A stretch of 64,000 nucleotides of DNA from Aestuariivirga sp. (GTDB lineage: Bacteria; Pseudomonadota; Alphaproteobacteria; Rhizobiales; Aestuariivirgaceae), in NCBI RefSeq assembly GCF_020252395.1, contig NZ_JADCDB010000016.1, forward strand, positions 1-64,000, read 5' to 3'. The notes beneath the pieces are model-generated. The model saw nothing but the letters and a program-made list of their open reading frames with translations, was not told the origin of the DNA and did no database searches. This document shows, piece after piece, positions 1-7,775 of the stretch; the stretch's first letter is position 1; the number at the start of each line of letters is the position of its first letter. Made by a program: the position numbers and the translations under genes.

Positions 1-34
1 CTTAAATCCGCTCAGCCGCAACACCTGTGGAAAT

Positions 35-59
35 GTGGACAAGGCTCCGCCTTGCCCAC
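35..59. repeat. Short inverted repeat in the leading intergenic stretch
   Basis: An imperfect hairpin: GTGG plus CAAGGC (35-45) pairs with GCCTTG plus CCAC (49-59) around a 3-base loop, with one mismatch in the stem. It lies downstream of the stop codon of the minus-strand transporter gene that ends at 126, but no T-run follows on either strand, so an intrinsic terminator is not shown. The rest of bases 1-125 has no gene that I can support. Confidence 0.35.
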
Positions 60-125
60 AGTCCCACAGGAGAACAAAAGACAAGAAGCGGACATTTGAT
101 GTGCTACCAAAACCGGACAAGTTAA

Positions 126-1352
126 TTAGCTATCGACACCTGCAGCTTGCGCGGCCATAAGCTGCTTCTGGCTGGGCAGGAACATCGCCAGGAGTCCGAA
201 ACCCGGCAGAAAGGAGCAGACGTGGAAAACGAAGCCGATGGAGGTCCAGTCCGCCACGATGCCCAGGAGTGCGGCACCCGCTGCCCCAATGCCGAAGGCC
301 AATCCGAAGAACAGGCCTGAGATCATGCCCACCCGCCCCGGCATCAGCTCCTGCGCGAAGACCAGCATGGCCGAGAAGGCAGACGCGAGGATGAAGCCGA
401 TGGGCACGGAGAGCACCACCGCCCAGAAGTGGTTGGCATAGGGCAGGGCCACGGTGAAGGGGAGCGCGCCCAGCACGGAGAACCAGATGACGGCCTTGCG
501 CCCGATCTTGTCGCCGATGGGGCCACCCAGCAGCGTGCCCGAGGCGAAGGCCGCGAGATAGATGAACAGGTCGATCTGCGCCTCCTTGGGGCTGAGGCCG
601 AAAGTGTCGATCAGGTAGAAGGTGTAGAAGCTCGACATCGAGGAGGTGTAGACGAATTTCGAGAACATCAGGCAGAGCAGCACGGCGAGCGAGGTGACAA
701 CCATGCGCTTCGGCAGCGGACTCACGGGCACGGCGCTGCGCCTGGCCGCGTTCTTGGGCGAGAGGTGATGGGCATACCATTTCGCCGCATAGCTCAGCAC
801 CGCGACGGAGAGCAGCGCCAGCAGCGCCAGCCATGCGACACTGCCCTGGCCATGCGGCACGACGAAGAAGGCGGCGAGCAGCGGCCCGATGGAGGTGCCG
901 AAATTGCCGCCCACCTGGAACACCGACTGCGCGAAGCCGAAGCGCCCGCCTGATGAGAGGCGCGCCAGCCGCGAGGCCTCCGGATGGAAGATCGACGAGC
1001 CGATGCCGATGAGCGTGGCGCCGGCGAGGATCATCTCATAGCTGTGGGCAAGGCCAACGACCACGAGGCCCACCAGCGACAGGGCGGGCGCGATGGGCAG
1101 CGAATAGGGAAAGGGCTTCCGGTCGGTGTAATGCCCGATCAGCGGTTGCAGCACCGAAGCCGTGGCCTGGAAGGCCAGCGTGATGAAACCCACCTGGGCG
1201 AAGCTCAGGTTGTGCAGGTCCCGCAGCAGCGGATAGATCGAGAGAAGCAGCGCCTGCAGCGTGTCGTTGATCAGGTGCCCCGCGGTGACGGCGAAGAGCA
1301 CCGCATAGGTCGTGGTCTGGACGCGGGCGGGGGCGATGTGGGTGGTGGCCAT
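126..1352 (-). CDS. MFS transporter, fosmidomycin-resistance (Fsr) type
   Basis: A 408-residue inner-membrane exporter of the major facilitator superfamily with about twelve hydrophobic segments. The N-terminal part (HLINDTLQALLLSIYPLL, then a GHYTDRK loop after the second helix) and the GGPIGDKIGRK repeat after the eighth helix are typical of the Fsr branch, whose best known member exports fosmidomycin in E. coli. The ATG at 1352 opens directly before the conserved region; no strong ribosome binding site is seen. It is followed on the same strand by nothing within the window and is preceded by a LysR gene on the same strand, 111 bp away. The substrate cannot be read from the sequence, so drug resistance is only a family label. 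Confidence 0.85.
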   Translation of the reverse strand: MATTHIAPARVQTTTYAVLFAVTAGHLINDTLQALLLSIYPLLRDLHNLSFAQVGFITLAFQATASVLQPLIGHYTDRKPFPYSLPIAPALSLVGLVVVGLAHSYEMILAGATLIGIGSSIFHPEASRLARLSSGGRFGFAQSVFQVGGNFGTSIGPLLAAFFVVPHGQGSVAWLALLALLSVAVLSYAAKWYAHHLSPKNAARRSAVPVSPLPKRMVVTSLAVLLCLMFSKFVYTSSMSSFYTFYLIDTFGLSPKEAQIDLFIYLAAFASGTLLGGPIGDKIGRKAVIWFSVLGALPFTVALPYANHFWAVVLSVPIGFILASAFSAMLVFAQELMPGRVGMISGLFFGLAFGIGAAGAALLGIVADWTSIGFVFHVCSFLPGFGLLAMFLPSQKQLMAAQAAGVDS

Positions 1353-1463
1353 GGGGAGTGCCTAGCGGGATTTGGCGGGGATGGCCAATGCCGGATGGGC
1401 AGGTTGGGTATGTGCGCGGTGGCCTTTCCTCTCCCCCGGTGGGGGACAGGAATAGATCGGGCC

Positions 1464-2381
1464 TTACTTCCCCTTCGCCGTCGACAGCAGCCAGTCCTTG
1501 AAGGTGTCCAGCGCCTCCGTCCGCCGGGCGATGCCGGAGGCGGGTTCGATGATCGAGTAGGCGTAGTCGTGCTTGATGTCGATGTCGAAGAGCTGCACGA
1601 GGCGGCCCGAGGCGAGGTCGTCGGCGATCAGGCTCCGGGGGCAGAGGGCGATGCCCTGGCCAGCCAGTGCTGCGGCGCGCAGCAGGTTGAAGTCCTGGAA
1701 GATGGGGCCGGGCGAGGGGCCGGCGTGCTTCAGGCCCGCATGGCGCATCCAGTTCTGCCAGTCCAGCCGGTCGGTGTCATGCAGCAGCGGCTTGCCGAGG
1801 ATCGCCTGCGGCACGTCGAAGGGACCCTCCTTTTCGAGGTAGATGGGGTTGCAGATCGGCACCGTGCTGCCGGGCAGGAGCCTCGTCGAGCGGCAGCCCT
1901 CCCATTCGCCGGGGCCCCAGAGCACCGCGATATCCACTTCGTCGAAGTCGATCTTGTGACCGGCGAAGGCATAGACCACTTTGACCGAGATTTCCGGATG
2001 CTCCCGGAAGAACTGCGACAGCTTGGGGATCAGCCAGATGGTGGCGAAGGAAGGGAGTGCGGCGATGGTGAGCGCCGGGCCCTGTTCGCTCTGCTGGAGG
2101 CGGCGGCAGGCGGCGGACATGATGTCGAAGGCCTCCGCCAGCGACCGGGCCAGGTCCTGGCCCTTCTGGGTGGGCATGGTCTGGCGGCCCAGCCGGTCAA
2201 ACAGGGTAAGGCCGAACCACTGCTCAAGCTGGCGGACCTGGTGGCTGACGGCCGACTGGGTAACGTTCAGCTCCTCCGCTGCCCTGGAGAAGGAGCCCGA
2301 GCGGGCGGCGGCTTCGAAGCAGCGAAGCGCATTGAGGGAGGGCAGGCGGGACACCGGGATGGCTCCATGAGGAAAACTCAT
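1464..2381 (-). CDS. LysR-family transcriptional regulator, GcvA-like
   Basis: A 305-residue one-component regulator. Residues about 8-65 form the winged helix-turn-helix (LPSLNALRCFEAAARSGSFS, AAEELNVTQSAVSHQVRQLE), followed by a type-2 periplasmic-binding fold for an effector. The wording of the HTH is that of the GcvA/AmpR group. I chose the ATG at 2381; an upstream in-frame start at 2420 would add 13 residues that fall outside the family alignment and run into the shared promoter region. The gene is divergent from creatinase with 84 bp between starts, the classic LysR/target layout, so it probably controls creatine or sarcosine use. The effector is inferred, not shown. Confidence 0.88.
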   Translation of the reverse strand: MSFPHGAIPVSRLPSLNALRCFEAAARSGSFSRAAEELNVTQSAVSHQVRQLEQWFGLTLFDRLGRQTMPTQKGQDLARSLAEAFDIMSAACRRLQQSEQGPALTIAALPSFATIWLIPKLSQFFREHPEISVKVVYAFAGHKIDFDEVDIAVLWGPGEWEGCRSTRLLPGSTVPICNPIYLEKEGPFDVPQAILGKPLLHDTDRLDWQNWMRHAGLKHAGPSPGPIFQDFNLLRAAALAGQGIALCPRSLIADDLASGRLVQLFDIDIKHDYAYSIIEPASGIARRTEALDTFKDWLLSTAKGK

Positions 2382-2403
2382 GGAGTATGTGAGGGATCGT
2401 CTT

Positions 2404-2434
2404 TTGACACAAGGCCTCATTCGGGGAAGTTATT
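2404..2434 (+). promoter_or_regulatory. Candidate promoter of creatinase in the LysR/creatinase divergent region
   Basis: A consensus -35 hexamer TTGACA lies at 2404-2409. The best -10 candidates are GTTATT (2429-2434) or a neighbouring register, giving a longer than ideal spacer of 19 bp, as expected of a promoter that needs an activator. The 84-bp region between the two divergent starts should also hold the LysR binding site, but I could not pick a convincing T-N11-A box. Confidence 0.35.
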
Positions 2435-2465
2435 CCGTACATTTCAAACCCGGGAAAACGCCGTC

Positions 2466-3737
2466 ATGAACCTCGCACGTCCTGCGCTCGTCGACTATCG
2501 CAACAATGGCAAGAAGCCAAAGCCGACCTTCTCGGACGCCGAGATGCAGCGCCGCCAGGACGGCATCCGCGGCTGGATGAAGACCGCCAAGGTCGATGCC
2601 TGCCTGTTCACCAGCTACCACAACATCAACTATCTCTCGGACTTCCTCTACTGCTACTTCGGCCGCAAGTATGGCCTGGTCATCACGCCGAACAAAGCGA
2701 CCTCGGTGACCGCCGCCATCGACGGCGGCCAGCCGGCGCGCCGCACCTTCGGCGACAACGTTACCTATACCGACTGGTCGAAGGAAAACTACTTCGTCGC
2801 CATCCAGGGCCTGATGAAGGGCGCCAAGCGCATCGGCATCGAGTTTGACCATGTGAACCTCGACTTCAGGAAGCAGCTCGCGGACGCCTTCCCCGGAGTC
2901 GACTTCGTCGACGTCGCCGCTCCCTCGATGAAGCTGCGCATGATCAAGAGCGCGGAAGAGATCAAGCACATCACCAAGATGACGCGCATCGCCGACATCG
3001 GCGGTGCGGCCTGCGTGGAAGCCATTGCCGTGGGCGTGCCGGAGCACGAGGTGGCGCTGCATTCGACGCAGGCCATGGTGCGCGAAATCGCCAAGGTCTG
3101 GCCGCAGGGCGAGCTGCTCGACACCTGGACCTGGTTCCAGTCGGGTGTGAACACCGATGGTGCGCACAACCCCGTCACCTCGAAGAAGATCAGACGAGGC
3201 GACATCCTGAGCCTCAACTGCTTCCCGATGGTGGCGGGCTATTACGTCGCCCTCGAGCGCACGCTCTTCGCCGAGACGGCATCGAAGGAGCACATCCGCC
3301 TGTGGGAGATCAACTGCCACGTCCATGACGAGGGCAAGAAGCTGCTCGTCCCCGGCGCCAAGTGCTCGGACGTCGCCAAGGCGCTGAACGAGATCTATGC
3401 CAAGCACGATCTCCTCAAGTACCGCACCTTCGGCTATGGCCATTCCTTCGGCGTGCTGTGCCACTACTACGGCCGCGAGGGAGGCCTCGAGCTGCGCGAG
3501 GATTGCCACACGGTGCTCGAGCCCGGCATGGTCGTCTCGATGGAGCCGATGATCATGATCCCCGAAGGCCAGAAGGGTGCCGGCGGCTATCGCGAGCATG
3601 ACATCCTGGTCATCACCGAGAAGGGCAACCGCAACATCACCGGTTTCCCCTATGGCCCCGAGCACCTCATCGTGAAAGCCGGCGGCGGGTCGAAGAAGAA
3701 GGCGGCGCCGAAGAAGGCCGCCAAGAATAAGCGCTGA
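2466..3737 (+). CDS. Creatinase (creatine amidinohydrolase), M24 fold
   Basis: A 423-residue cytoplasmic homodimer-type enzyme (EC 3.5.3.3) that hydrolyses creatine to sarcosine and urea. The match to Pseudomonas creatinase, as I remember it, is close along the whole length: FTSYHNINYLSDFLYC near residue 45, WTWFQSGVNTDGAHNP with the catalytic His at residue 234 (His232 in the P. putida enzyme), GDILSLNCFPM, YRTFGYGHSFG and VLEPGMVVSMEPMIM. The Lys/Ala-rich tail after residue 405 (repeats of KKAAPKK) is an addition absent from the classic enzyme. An open frame extends far upstream to 984, but it crosses the LysR gene antisense; the ATG at 2466 begins the family alignment. Sarcosine made here can be used by the soxBDAG products encoded from 19906. 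Confidence 0.93.
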   Translation: MNLARPALVDYRNNGKKPKPTFSDAEMQRRQDGIRGWMKTAKVDACLFTSYHNINYLSDFLYCYFGRKYGLVITPNKATSVTAAIDGGQPARRTFGDNVTYTDWSKENYFVAIQGLMKGAKRIGIEFDHVNLDFRKQLADAFPGVDFVDVAAPSMKLRMIKSAEEIKHITKMTRIADIGGAACVEAIAVGVPEHEVALHSTQAMVREIAKVWPQGELLDTWTWFQSGVNTDGAHNPVTSKKIRRGDILSLNCFPMVAGYYVALERTLFAETASKEHIRLWEINCHVHDEGKKLLVPGAKCSDVAKALNEIYAKHDLLKYRTFGYGHSFGVLCHYYGREGGLELREDCHTVLEPGMVVSMEPMIMIPEGQKGAGGYREHDILVITEKGNRNITGFPYGPEHLIVKAGGGSKKKAAPKKAAKNKR

Positions 3738-3766
3738 TCTCGCGCCAGGCACGAACTGAATTCATG

Positions 3767-3821
3767 GGGCGCGGCGCAGGAGGGACTTGCATCCCTAAGC
3801 CCGCGCCCTATGATATTTTTT
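3767..3821 (+). terminator. Hairpin followed by T-run after creatinase
   Basis: GGGCGCGG (3767-3774) pairs with CCGCGCCC (3801-3808), with a shorter inner pairing of AGGG (3781-3784) and CCCT (3793-3796). A run of six T follows at 3816-3821 after a short AT-rich spacer. The geometry is looser than an ideal intrinsic terminator, but it sits 30 bp past the creatinase stop codon and separates it from the ABC ATPase gene. Confidence 0.5.
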
Positions 3822-3862
3822 CAAGGAGCTATAGAATACGTACAGGGTGAGGACACAGGGTA

Positions 3863-4978
3863 ATGGCCAAGGACGCCGTCAACGACGCGATGGTTCGCTT
3901 CGTCAATGTGCAGAAGAGCTATGACGGCGAAACCCTCGTCGTGAAGAACCTCAACCTGGACATTGCCAAGGGCGAGTTCCTGACCATGCTCGGTCCGTCG
4001 GGCTCCGGCAAGACGACGACGCTGATGATGCTCGCGGGCTTCGAGCCCGCCACCCATGGCGAGATCTACCTGAAGGACCAGCCGATCAACAACGTGCCGC
4101 CGCATAAGCGCGGCATCGGCATGGTGTTCCAGAACTATGCGCTGTTCCCGCATATGTCGATCAACGAGAACCTCGCCTTCCCGCTGCAGGTGAGGAACGT
4201 GCCCAAGCCTGAGATCGAGGAGCGCGTCGCAAAGGTCTTGAAGATGGTGGAGCTGCCGCAGATGGGCAACCGCCGCCCCGGACAGCTTTCGGGCGGCCAG
4301 CAGCAGCGCATCGCGGTCGCGCGCGCGCTGGTCTTCGAGCCCGACCTCGTGCTGATGGACGAGCCGCTGGGCGCGCTCGACAAGCAGCTGCGCGAGCAGA
4401 TGCAATACGAGATCAAGCACATCCATGAGCGGCTGGGCGTCACGATGGTCTATGTGACGCATGACCAGTCGGAAGCGCTGACCATGTCGAACCGCATCGC
4501 GGTGTTCAACGATGGCGTGGTGCAGCAGCTTTCGACTCCCGCCGAGCTCTATGAGCGTCCGGTCAATTCCTTCGTGGCGCAGTTCATCGGCGAGAACAAC
4601 AAGCTCAAGGGCACGGTGGCCGAGATCGGCGCCGACAATGTCGCGACCGTGAAGCTCGAGACGGGCGAGATGGTGAAGGCGCTGGCCATCGGCCCGCGCG
4701 AGAAGGGTGGGCGCACGTTGCTTTCCGTCCGCCCCGAGCGCGTCGAGATCAACCCCAATGTCCAGACAGCCGACGTTATCCTGCCGGGCCGCATCGCCGA
4801 GCTGATTTACCTCGGCGATCACGTCCGCGCCCGCCTAGAGGTTGCGGGCGACAGCAACTTCATCGTCAAGGTGCCGAACAAGGGCGCTTCCAACGACGTG
4901 GCCGAGGGCCGCGAGGTGCAGGTGGGCTGGAAGGCCGCCGATTGCCGCGCGCTCGACTTCGCCGAGTTCCGGCACTGA
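3863..4978 (+). CDS. ABC transporter ATP-binding protein, spermidine/putrescine (PotA) type
   Basis: A 371-residue ATPase of the polyamine/opine importer class. Walker A is GPSGSGKTTT (about residues 45-54), the Q-loop FQNYALFPHM, the signature LSGGQQQRIA, Walker B VLMDEPLGALD and the switch His in VTHDQSEA. A TOBE regulatory domain follows from about residue 285. It would energise uptake through two permeases and a periplasmic binding protein, but none of those genes is in the window: the next three genes are a DUF1194 protein, a dehydrogenase and a hydrolase. It starts with ATG after a GAGGAC purine stretch. Substrate is unknown; the neighbouring creatinase makes a guanidino or methylamine compound possible but unproven. 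Confidence 0.88.
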   Translation: MAKDAVNDAMVRFVNVQKSYDGETLVVKNLNLDIAKGEFLTMLGPSGSGKTTTLMMLAGFEPATHGEIYLKDQPINNVPPHKRGIGMVFQNYALFPHMSINENLAFPLQVRNVPKPEIEERVAKVLKMVELPQMGNRRPGQLSGGQQQRIAVARALVFEPDLVLMDEPLGALDKQLREQMQYEIKHIHERLGVTMVYVTHDQSEALTMSNRIAVFNDGVVQQLSTPAELYERPVNSFVAQFIGENNKLKGTVAEIGADNVATVKLETGEMVKALAIGPREKGGRTLLSVRPERVEINPNVQTADVILPGRIAELIYLGDHVRARLEVAGDSNFIVKVPNKGASNDVAEGREVQVGWKAADCRALDFAEFRH

Positions 4979-4987
4979 GGTGAGGTG

Positions 4988-5704
4988 ATGGCAGCCGGCC
5001 GCGGGTTTCGTCACGTCGCGTGCTGGCTCCTGGGCCTTGCGGTCTCCTTCTGCTTCCTGATGCCGCTGCCTGCGGGCCGCGCCGATGACTACCAGGTCGA
5101 CCTCGCACTGGTGCTGGCGATCGACTGTTCCTTCAGCGTCGACTCGCACGAATTCGCCGTGCAGATGCGCGGCCTCGGGCAAGCCTTCCAGAACGAGGCC
5201 GTGAAGAAGGCGATCGCGCAGGGCGTGCGCCAGCGCATTGCCGTCACCGCCGTGCAGTGGTCAGACGACCGCAACCAGCGCGTTGTGCTGCCCTGGACCA
5301 TCGTCTCCGGCGGGGCCGATGCCGATGAGCTGGGCCAGATCTTCATCCACACCCGGCGCCAGCTGACGGAAGGCGGCACGTCGCTCTCCACAGCACTCGT
5401 CTTCTCCGCCAGCCTGTTCGCGGCAGCGCCAGCCGCCGAGCGCATGGCGATCGACGTGTCGACCGACGGCCGCAACAACAGCGGCCCGCCCGTGGCCCCG
5501 GTGAGAGACCGCGTGGTGGCGCAGGGCATCACCATCAACGGTCTGACGATCCTCAACGAGTGGCCGACACTTAACACCTATTTCGAGGGCAATGTGGCGG
5601 GCGGACCCGGCCATTTCGTCATCCCCGCCAACGATTATGATGCCTACAGCGAAGCAATCTTGCGCAAGCTTGTGCGCGAGATCACCGGCCCGGGCATCAC
5701 GTGA
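4988..5704 (+). CDS. DUF1194 family secreted protein with von Willebrand A-like fold
   Basis: A 238-residue protein with an N-terminal signal peptide (hydrophobic core WLLGLAVSFCFLMPLP, cleavage probably after GRA near residue 33). The mature part begins with a strand and the motif LAIDCSFSVD, which matches the DxSxS metal-ion-dependent adhesion site of von Willebrand A domains, and later has the EGGTSLSTAL and DVSTDGRNN stretches that supply the other MIDAS-type residues. It belongs to DUF1194, a mostly alphaproteobacterial family of unknown function. Codons GTG (4985) and ATG (4988) are adjacent; the ATG is preferred. It follows the ABC ATPase by 9 bp and precedes the alcohol dehydrogenase by 19 bp, so it is probably in one operon. 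Confidence 0.82.
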   Translation: MAAGRGFRHVACWLLGLAVSFCFLMPLPAGRADDYQVDLALVLAIDCSFSVDSHEFAVQMRGLGQAFQNEAVKKAIAQGVRQRIAVTAVQWSDDRNQRVVLPWTIVSGGADADELGQIFIHTRRQLTEGGTSLSTALVFSASLFAAAPAAERMAIDVSTDGRNNSGPPVAPVRDRVVAQGITINGLTILNEWPTLNTYFEGNVAGGPGHFVIPANDYDAYSEAILRKLVREITGPGIT

Positions 5705-5723
5705 CGTTTGCAATGAGCGCCTC

Positions 5724-6857
5724 ATGTCCGGCTTCACGCTGAGCTTTATTCCCGAAATCCGCTTCGGCGCTGGCCGCCTCGCCGACCTCGTCCCCCTCGC
5801 GCAGGCCCGCGCCGGCCGGGAGGCCGTTGTGCTGCTGGTGGCCGACCCCGTCCTGAAGGGCCTCGGCCTTACCGGGCTGGCGCAGGATCTGCTGATGAAG
5901 GCCGGCCTCGAGTCGCATGTCTATGACGGCTTCGCCGGCGAGCCTTCGGTGGCCGATGCCGATGCGGCCACGGCACTGGCGCGGAAGCATGGGGCGAAGG
6001 CGGTAATCGGGCTCGGCGGCGGTTCGGCGCTCGACACCGCGAAGCTTGCCGCCTGCTGCGCGGTCTCGGGGCTTGGAGCCGCAGCCTATGCATTGTGCGC
6101 CACGCCGTTGCCCAGAAACCGCCTGCCCATCATCGCCGTGCCGACCACGGCGGGCACCGGCTCCGAGGTGACGCGCGTCTCGGTCTATGCCGATGCTGGC
6201 AAGGCGAAGGTCTGGGCCTGGGGCGAGGAGTTGAAGCCGGATGTGGCGATCCTCGATCCCGAACTCACCGTGGCGCTGCCGCCCGCGGTGACGGCAGGCT
6301 CCGGGCTCGATGCGCTGGTGCATGCGATCGAGGCCGCCACCAACAAGCAGGCCAATCCCGGCAACGATCTCTATTGCCTCGAGGCCATCCGGCTGATCAC
6401 CAGAAACCTTGAGCGCGCGGTCACGCACCCGCAAGACATCGCGGCGCGCGGCGCCATGCTGCTCGCCTCCTGTTATGGCGGGATCGGCATCGACAATTGC
6501 GGCACGGCGCTGGCGCATAACATCTCGCATGCCGTAGCCAATCTTGCGGCCATTCCGCATGGCCGCGCCACCGGGCTTGCGATGCTCGCCACGATCGGCT
6601 GGGTGGCGGAGGGTAATCCGGCGGCATTCTCCCGCGTAGCAAAGGCTATGGGAAGAGATGATCCGGTGCCGGCCTTTGATCGCATCGTGCGGGCGAGCGG
6701 CATAGCCGTGGCGCCAGGCTTGGCAGACGTCATGCCGGAGGCGCTGGCGGCGCAGATGGCGGCCCCCGCCAACGCACCAATGCGCAAGTCGACGCTGCGC
6801 TATCCTACGGACGGCGACCTCGTGATGCTGGCCGGACGCTTCCTGTCGCTGGCCTGA
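5724..6857 (+). CDS. Iron-containing alcohol dehydrogenase
   Basis: A 377-residue NAD(P)-dependent dehydrogenase of the group III (iron-activated) family. The nucleotide-binding GLGGGSALDTAK lies near residue 95 and TTAGTGSEVT near 140. The four metal ligands can be placed: Asp and His in SGLDALVHAIEA, His in ALAHNISHA and His in IPHGRATGLAM. An in-frame extension to 5592 would overlap DUF1194; the ATG at 5724 begins the fold (SGFTLSFIPEIRFGAG). The family acts on alcohols, lactaldehyde, maleylacetate or hydroxy acids, and the sequence alone does not decide between them. It is 2 bp upstream of the hydrolase gene, in the same likely operon. Confidence 0.9.
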   Translation: MSGFTLSFIPEIRFGAGRLADLVPLAQARAGREAVVLLVADPVLKGLGLTGLAQDLLMKAGLESHVYDGFAGEPSVADADAATALARKHGAKAVIGLGGGSALDTAKLAACCAVSGLGAAAYALCATPLPRNRLPIIAVPTTAGTGSEVTRVSVYADAGKAKVWAWGEELKPDVAILDPELTVALPPAVTAGSGLDALVHAIEAATNKQANPGNDLYCLEAIRLITRNLERAVTHPQDIAARGAMLLASCYGGIGIDNCGTALAHNISHAVANLAAIPHGRATGLAMLATIGWVAEGNPAAFSRVAKAMGRDDPVPAFDRIVRASGIAVAPGLADVMPEALAAQMAAPANAPMRKSTLRYPTDGDLVMLAGRFLSLA

Positions 6858-6859
6858 CA

Positions 6860-7660
6860 ATGCTGAAGTTCGTCATTCTGCTCTCGGTGCTGGCTTATGT
6901 GGCGATTGCCGGCTTCATGTATCTGCAGCAGCGCAGCTTCCAGTATCACCCCGCGCACAAGGGCACGCCGCCGCAAGCGCTGGGCCTTTCGGGTGTTACC
7001 GAGGAGCGGGTCAAGACGCCCGACGGCGAGACCATCGTGCTGTGGTACGCCCCCGCCCAGCCGGGCCAGCCCACCGTACTGTTCTTCCACGGGAATGGCG
7101 GCGAGATCGCCGACCGCAGCGAACGTTTCGCCTTCCTGCAGGCGCAGGGCTTCGGCGTGCTCTTCCTCTCCTATCGCGGCTATGGCGCGAGCACGGGTGC
7201 GATCTCGGAACAGGGGATCATCACCGATGCGCTGACGGCTTATGAGTTCCTCATCGCCAAGGGCGTTTCACCCCGGCAGATCATGCTGCTCGGCGAATCG
7301 CTCGGCACCGGCGTTGCGGTGCAGGTGGCCGCGCGGAAGCCGGTCGCAGCCGTGGCGCTGGAGGCGCCCTATACCGCAACCGTCGACATCGCGGCGGAGA
7401 CCTACTGGTGGCTGCCGGTGCGCCTGCTGATGAAGGACCAGTTCCGCTCGCGCGATTACATCGGAAAAGTGAAGGCGCCGCTGCTGATCCAGCATGGCGA
7501 CGCGGACACCATCGTCCCGGTGGCCCAGGGCCGTGCCCTCTTCGCCATGGCCAATGAGCCAAAGCAGCTGGTGATCGTTCCGGGCGGCACGCATGACGCG
7601 GTGTTCGACAGGGGCGTGTGGGAGCGGGAGGCAGCCTTCCTGCTGGGGACGATCCGGTAA
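6860..7660 (+). CDS. Membrane-anchored alpha/beta hydrolase (ABHD13/Bem46-like)
   Basis: A 266-residue serine hydrolase with one N-terminal membrane segment (residues about 3-22). The nucleophile elbow is GESLG (residues near 148), the acid is in QHGDADTIVP and the catalytic His in GGTHDAVF. The oxyanion strand VLFFHGNGGE and the SYRGYG loop are typical of the Bem46/ABHD17 group, some of which act as depalmitoylases in eukaryotes; bacterial members have no fixed substrate. It starts two bases after the dehydrogenase stop codon and ends the four-gene run that begins with the ABC ATPase. Confidence 0.85.
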   Translation: MLKFVILLSVLAYVAIAGFMYLQQRSFQYHPAHKGTPPQALGLSGVTEERVKTPDGETIVLWYAPAQPGQPTVLFFHGNGGEIADRSERFAFLQAQGFGVLFLSYRGYGASTGAISEQGIITDALTAYEFLIAKGVSPRQIMLLGESLGTGVAVQVAARKPVAAVALEAPYTATVDIAAETYWWLPVRLLMKDQFRSRDYIGKVKAPLLIQHGDADTIVPVAQGRALFAMANEPKQLVIVPGGTHDAVFDRGVWEREAAFLLGTIR

Positions 7661-7718
7661 CAGGCCCGCCATCTGGCACTACCCCCGGTTTCGACAAAAG
7701 CATTGCTATGAAACGTTC

Positions 7719-7747
7719 TTGTCATACATTTGTTAGGGTCCTATCGT
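7719..7747 (+). promoter_or_regulatory. Candidate sigma-70 promoter of the 1314-residue gene
   Basis: TTGTCA at 7719-7724 and TATCGT at 7742-7747 are separated by 17 bp, in an AT-richer pocket 29 bp before the ATG at 7776. A purine-rich GTGGGAG ribosome binding site lies just before the start. This suggests that the long gene is transcribed on its own rather than from the operon upstream. Confidence 0.5.
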
Positions 7748-7775
7748 TAGGTAAATAAGACGGTGGGAGCAAGCG

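Noticed and set aside
984-2465. A long in-frame extension upstream of creatinase
   Set aside because: It is antisense to the LysR and MFS genes and low in complexity; creatinase homology begins at 2466.
2430-3752. A 440-residue open frame antisense to creatinase
   Set aside because: It mirrors the creatinase codons, has no family-like motifs and is His/Val/Ala-rich as expected of a shadow frame in high-G+C DNA.
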